From: Enoplolaimus lenunculus | Taxonomy: Eukaryota; Nematoda; Enoplea; Enoplida; Thoracostomopsidae | Reading direction: 5' to 3' | DNA length: 64,000 nucleotides | Assembly (NCBI GenBank): GCA_030248215.1 | Contig: JASANG010001027.1 | Span: forward strand, 62,001 to 126,000 | Shown here: positions 61,997 through 64,000 of the stretch, piece after piece | How positions within the stretch are numbered: the first letter of the stretch is position 1 | Layout: each line of letters starts with the position of its first letter | Notes under the pieces: model-generated | Database searches by the model: none | Told to the model about the DNA's origin: nothing | The model's input: the letters and a program-made list of their open reading frames with translations, nothing else | Made by a program: the position numbers and the translations under genes

Positions 61997-64000
61997 TTAT
62001 AACTCTTCATGGCCAGGCGGTGTATCCGTGGACGGCTGATCACACGCCAATGGGGTCCGAAATTCAAATTGATAAGCGCAACGCGATGGTTCACTAGCGG
62101 ATATGAGCGCATTTTCGTTATTACATGAAAGAACAACCTATAACAACAAACGATAATTAATGTTAGCTGCTTACTGACTTCAAACATAATGAGTGTATTA
62201 GTATAACAGATGTAACCTTCAGTTTAGCCTAAGACCTGGACCTGACTATCGAGACCGGCAAAGAAAAGCCTCAGTCTCGGCCAATTTTGGTCATCCCCGA
62301 AAAAATAATAAAAAATCAAAAATAAATAATTTTGTGTTTTTTTTTTCAGAAGAAATGCTGGTAATTATTGCTTAACTATGAAATTTCGCAATTTCACAGG
62401 AAAATTTGATTCATCAGCCATCACTTACTTCAACAATACATTCTAAGTTAACACTGGTGTAGGGGTAGTAAACAAATTGGAGTTGTAAGCCGCAAGCATT
62501 TTTCAATGCCAGCCCACGTACAGTGACAACTTTACACAAATGCAATAACCTTCCTTACGAAAGTAATTTTGCTCTTGTACACTTCCCTCACATATATGCA
62601 AGGATTAAAGCTTAGGCACAGATTTAAGACAAAATTTAGAGAATGGCTTAGACAAGCCTTTTCCACAGTCTAAGACTAAAGCCCGACCTCAAGCGAAACC
62701 GTACAATAACCGTAATTATTTTTACACAGCAGTTTTTTAAGTTTGTTCTATAAGAATTCGCATTGTTTCTGCGCTGATAATCCAAAATCTAAATTAAATC
62801 ACAATTTTGCTGTTAACTGAAATCAAACCTTTCGATTTAATTACTCCTAACACGTCGCACAGAAACTTCGTAGTCATTAAAAATCTAAAAATTAAGTAAA
62901 CAATGTCCAAAATATGCCAAATTGGTTTGAAAACTTTTATTGCATTGGGCTACACTACTTAAAATTCATTCCAGTTTATATGCAAACAAAGACTTACCTC
63001 AGTAGACCGATCCGGACCGTTCCAGCAATTTTGTCCTCCAGTATATTTCATTCGAGAATACTTTGACTCTGTTGGGCCAGACCATTCGCCCCATGTTCTA
63101 AAATCATAAGCACGAGTAATAAGTGAACTTTTTGGCGTAGAAATCTTTCGTTAACTCAACTACATAAGTTACACTCCTCAAGTTTCTGCCATAACGCAGG
63201 TAAAGCGTTTGCAAACAAATGTCAATACAACACTTCTCTAGTTAAATATCCAAAACTTCCCGGATACATCCAACATCGAAATGCGTTTCAACTGACCCTA
63301 TTAGCGAATATTCTTATGTTTCCGACACCCATTCAGCCATCAAATGTTTGTTTATCAATGCCAAACTTAAAATTCCTTACTAACTACAATAGTTGTTCAA
63401 CTGCCTAAAACCTTTCGTCCAGGCAATCACATCTAGACACAACTGAGCACATTGAAAAGACCTGTTCCTAATTCACGTACCCTAAATTAACTGTCATGCC
63501 GCCTTGTTTTGGAGACTGATTGGCTTTATCAAAAAGGCACAACGTGTACACATATTCATTCTCGTGTAGCGTGAAGCATTCGTTTCGCAGTGTCGCAAAC
63601 TCGTCATTTGGACCCATATCTAATGCCAGGAATGACTGAATGTCCCTAAAACCAATAACAATAACATTTGAGCAAATAATTTTACAATTTGACCCATATC
63701 TCGCTTAAAAAACAAATATATCTCTGGGTAACCTTCGTACTCAAATAATACAAATATATCAGGCTTACAGTAGTAAATATTCTAACAAAACGAAAAGTAA
63801 GATTAAACTAAACTAAAAGATATTATTCCAAATATTCTAAACAACAACATTTCAAACTATGTGTACTACAGTCCCAGACCAATATAATATGAAGCACGTG
63901 GGGTGATAAATTTGCTATACACTTTCAAGTCTAAGCTACGGAAGTAAATTTCAAAAACGCGTTAGTATCATTTACTTGATAGCGGACTCTGCTTCTTCGT
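61997..64000 (-). CDS. PRKCSH: Glucosidase II beta subunit (PRKCSH), 3' part
   Basis: The gene runs off the right edge. Minus-strand exons are 64000-63976 (partial), 63645-63481, 63097-62998 and 62137-61997, with matching phases. The visible protein is the end of the coiled-coil region (DEEAESAIK) and then the C-terminal MRH (mannose-6-phosphate-receptor-homology) domain: FLALDMGPNDEFATL, CFTLHENEYVYTLCLF, NLGTWGEWSGPTESKYSRMK, CWNGPDRSTE, VVLSC, ASEPSRCAYQFEFRTPLAC. The protein ends GHEEL, an ER-retrieval signal of the KDEL/HDEL type. In the ER lumen the beta subunit retains the catalytic alpha subunit (GANAB), and its MRH domain presents glucosylated N-glycans for trimming in the calnexin cycle. 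The conserved Cys pairs, the Trp/Gly turn and the terminal EPSRC block make the identification firm. Confidence 0.97.

Overview
The window is nuclear DNA of an AT-rich, intron-rich invertebrate metazoan. Coding exons are short, introns obey GT-AG, and non-coding DNA is packed with small inverted-repeat elements, tRNA-derived repeats and satellites. Gene content (GABARAP, glucosidase II beta, a two-domain receptor-type tyrosine phosphatase, a selenoprotein-P-like protein) is animal. A marine deuterostome such as a tunicate is my guess only. Nothing here is prokaryotic: no operons and no CRISPR.

Five genes can be assembled from exons with matching splice phases. (1) + strand, 12779-30628: 15 exons of an R2B-like tandem-domain tyrosine phosphatase in which both catalytic cysteines are replaced (Gly in D1, Ser in D2) and both WPD aspartates are gone. 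(2) + strand, 35738-37338: a complete three-exon GABARAP/Atg8 gene. (3) + strand, 42342-47645: a dual-specificity-phosphatase-fold protein whose signature loop also lacks Cys (Ser instead). (4) - strand, 57293-49920: a five-exon secreted protein with a selenoprotein-P N-terminal domain that has CxxC instead of UxxC, then a Thr/Pro/Arg linker and a Cys-rich tail. (5) - strand, 64000-61997: the 3' part of glucosidase II beta subunit (PRKCSH), ending in an HEEL retrieval signal. The first part of another exon may lie at 1-112.

Layout: 113-12778 is gene-free and holds a 21-bp satellite, a 36-bp satellite, tRNA-like repeats and MITEs. 12779-30628 is gene 1, with MITEs in most introns. 30629-35737 holds a piggyBac-type remnant with TTAA duplications, a TTAA element carrying a tRNA-like core, and a 200-bp tandem duplication. 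37339-42341 holds the probable GABARAP 3' UTR and more repeats. 47646-49919 and 57294-61996 are intergenic and repeat-filled.

Functional picture: three phosphatase-fold signature loops in two unrelated genes about 12 kb apart all keep the Arg and lose the Cys, so both products look like pTyr/pSer-binding or scaffold pseudophosphatases rather than enzymes. The most unusual DNA is a MITE family whose ends contain a consensus 5' splice site and a polypyrimidine-AG 3' splice site (introner-like). One copy abuts, and appears to supply the acceptor of, the last exon of gene 3. I could run no database search; homology calls rest on motifs recognised by eye.
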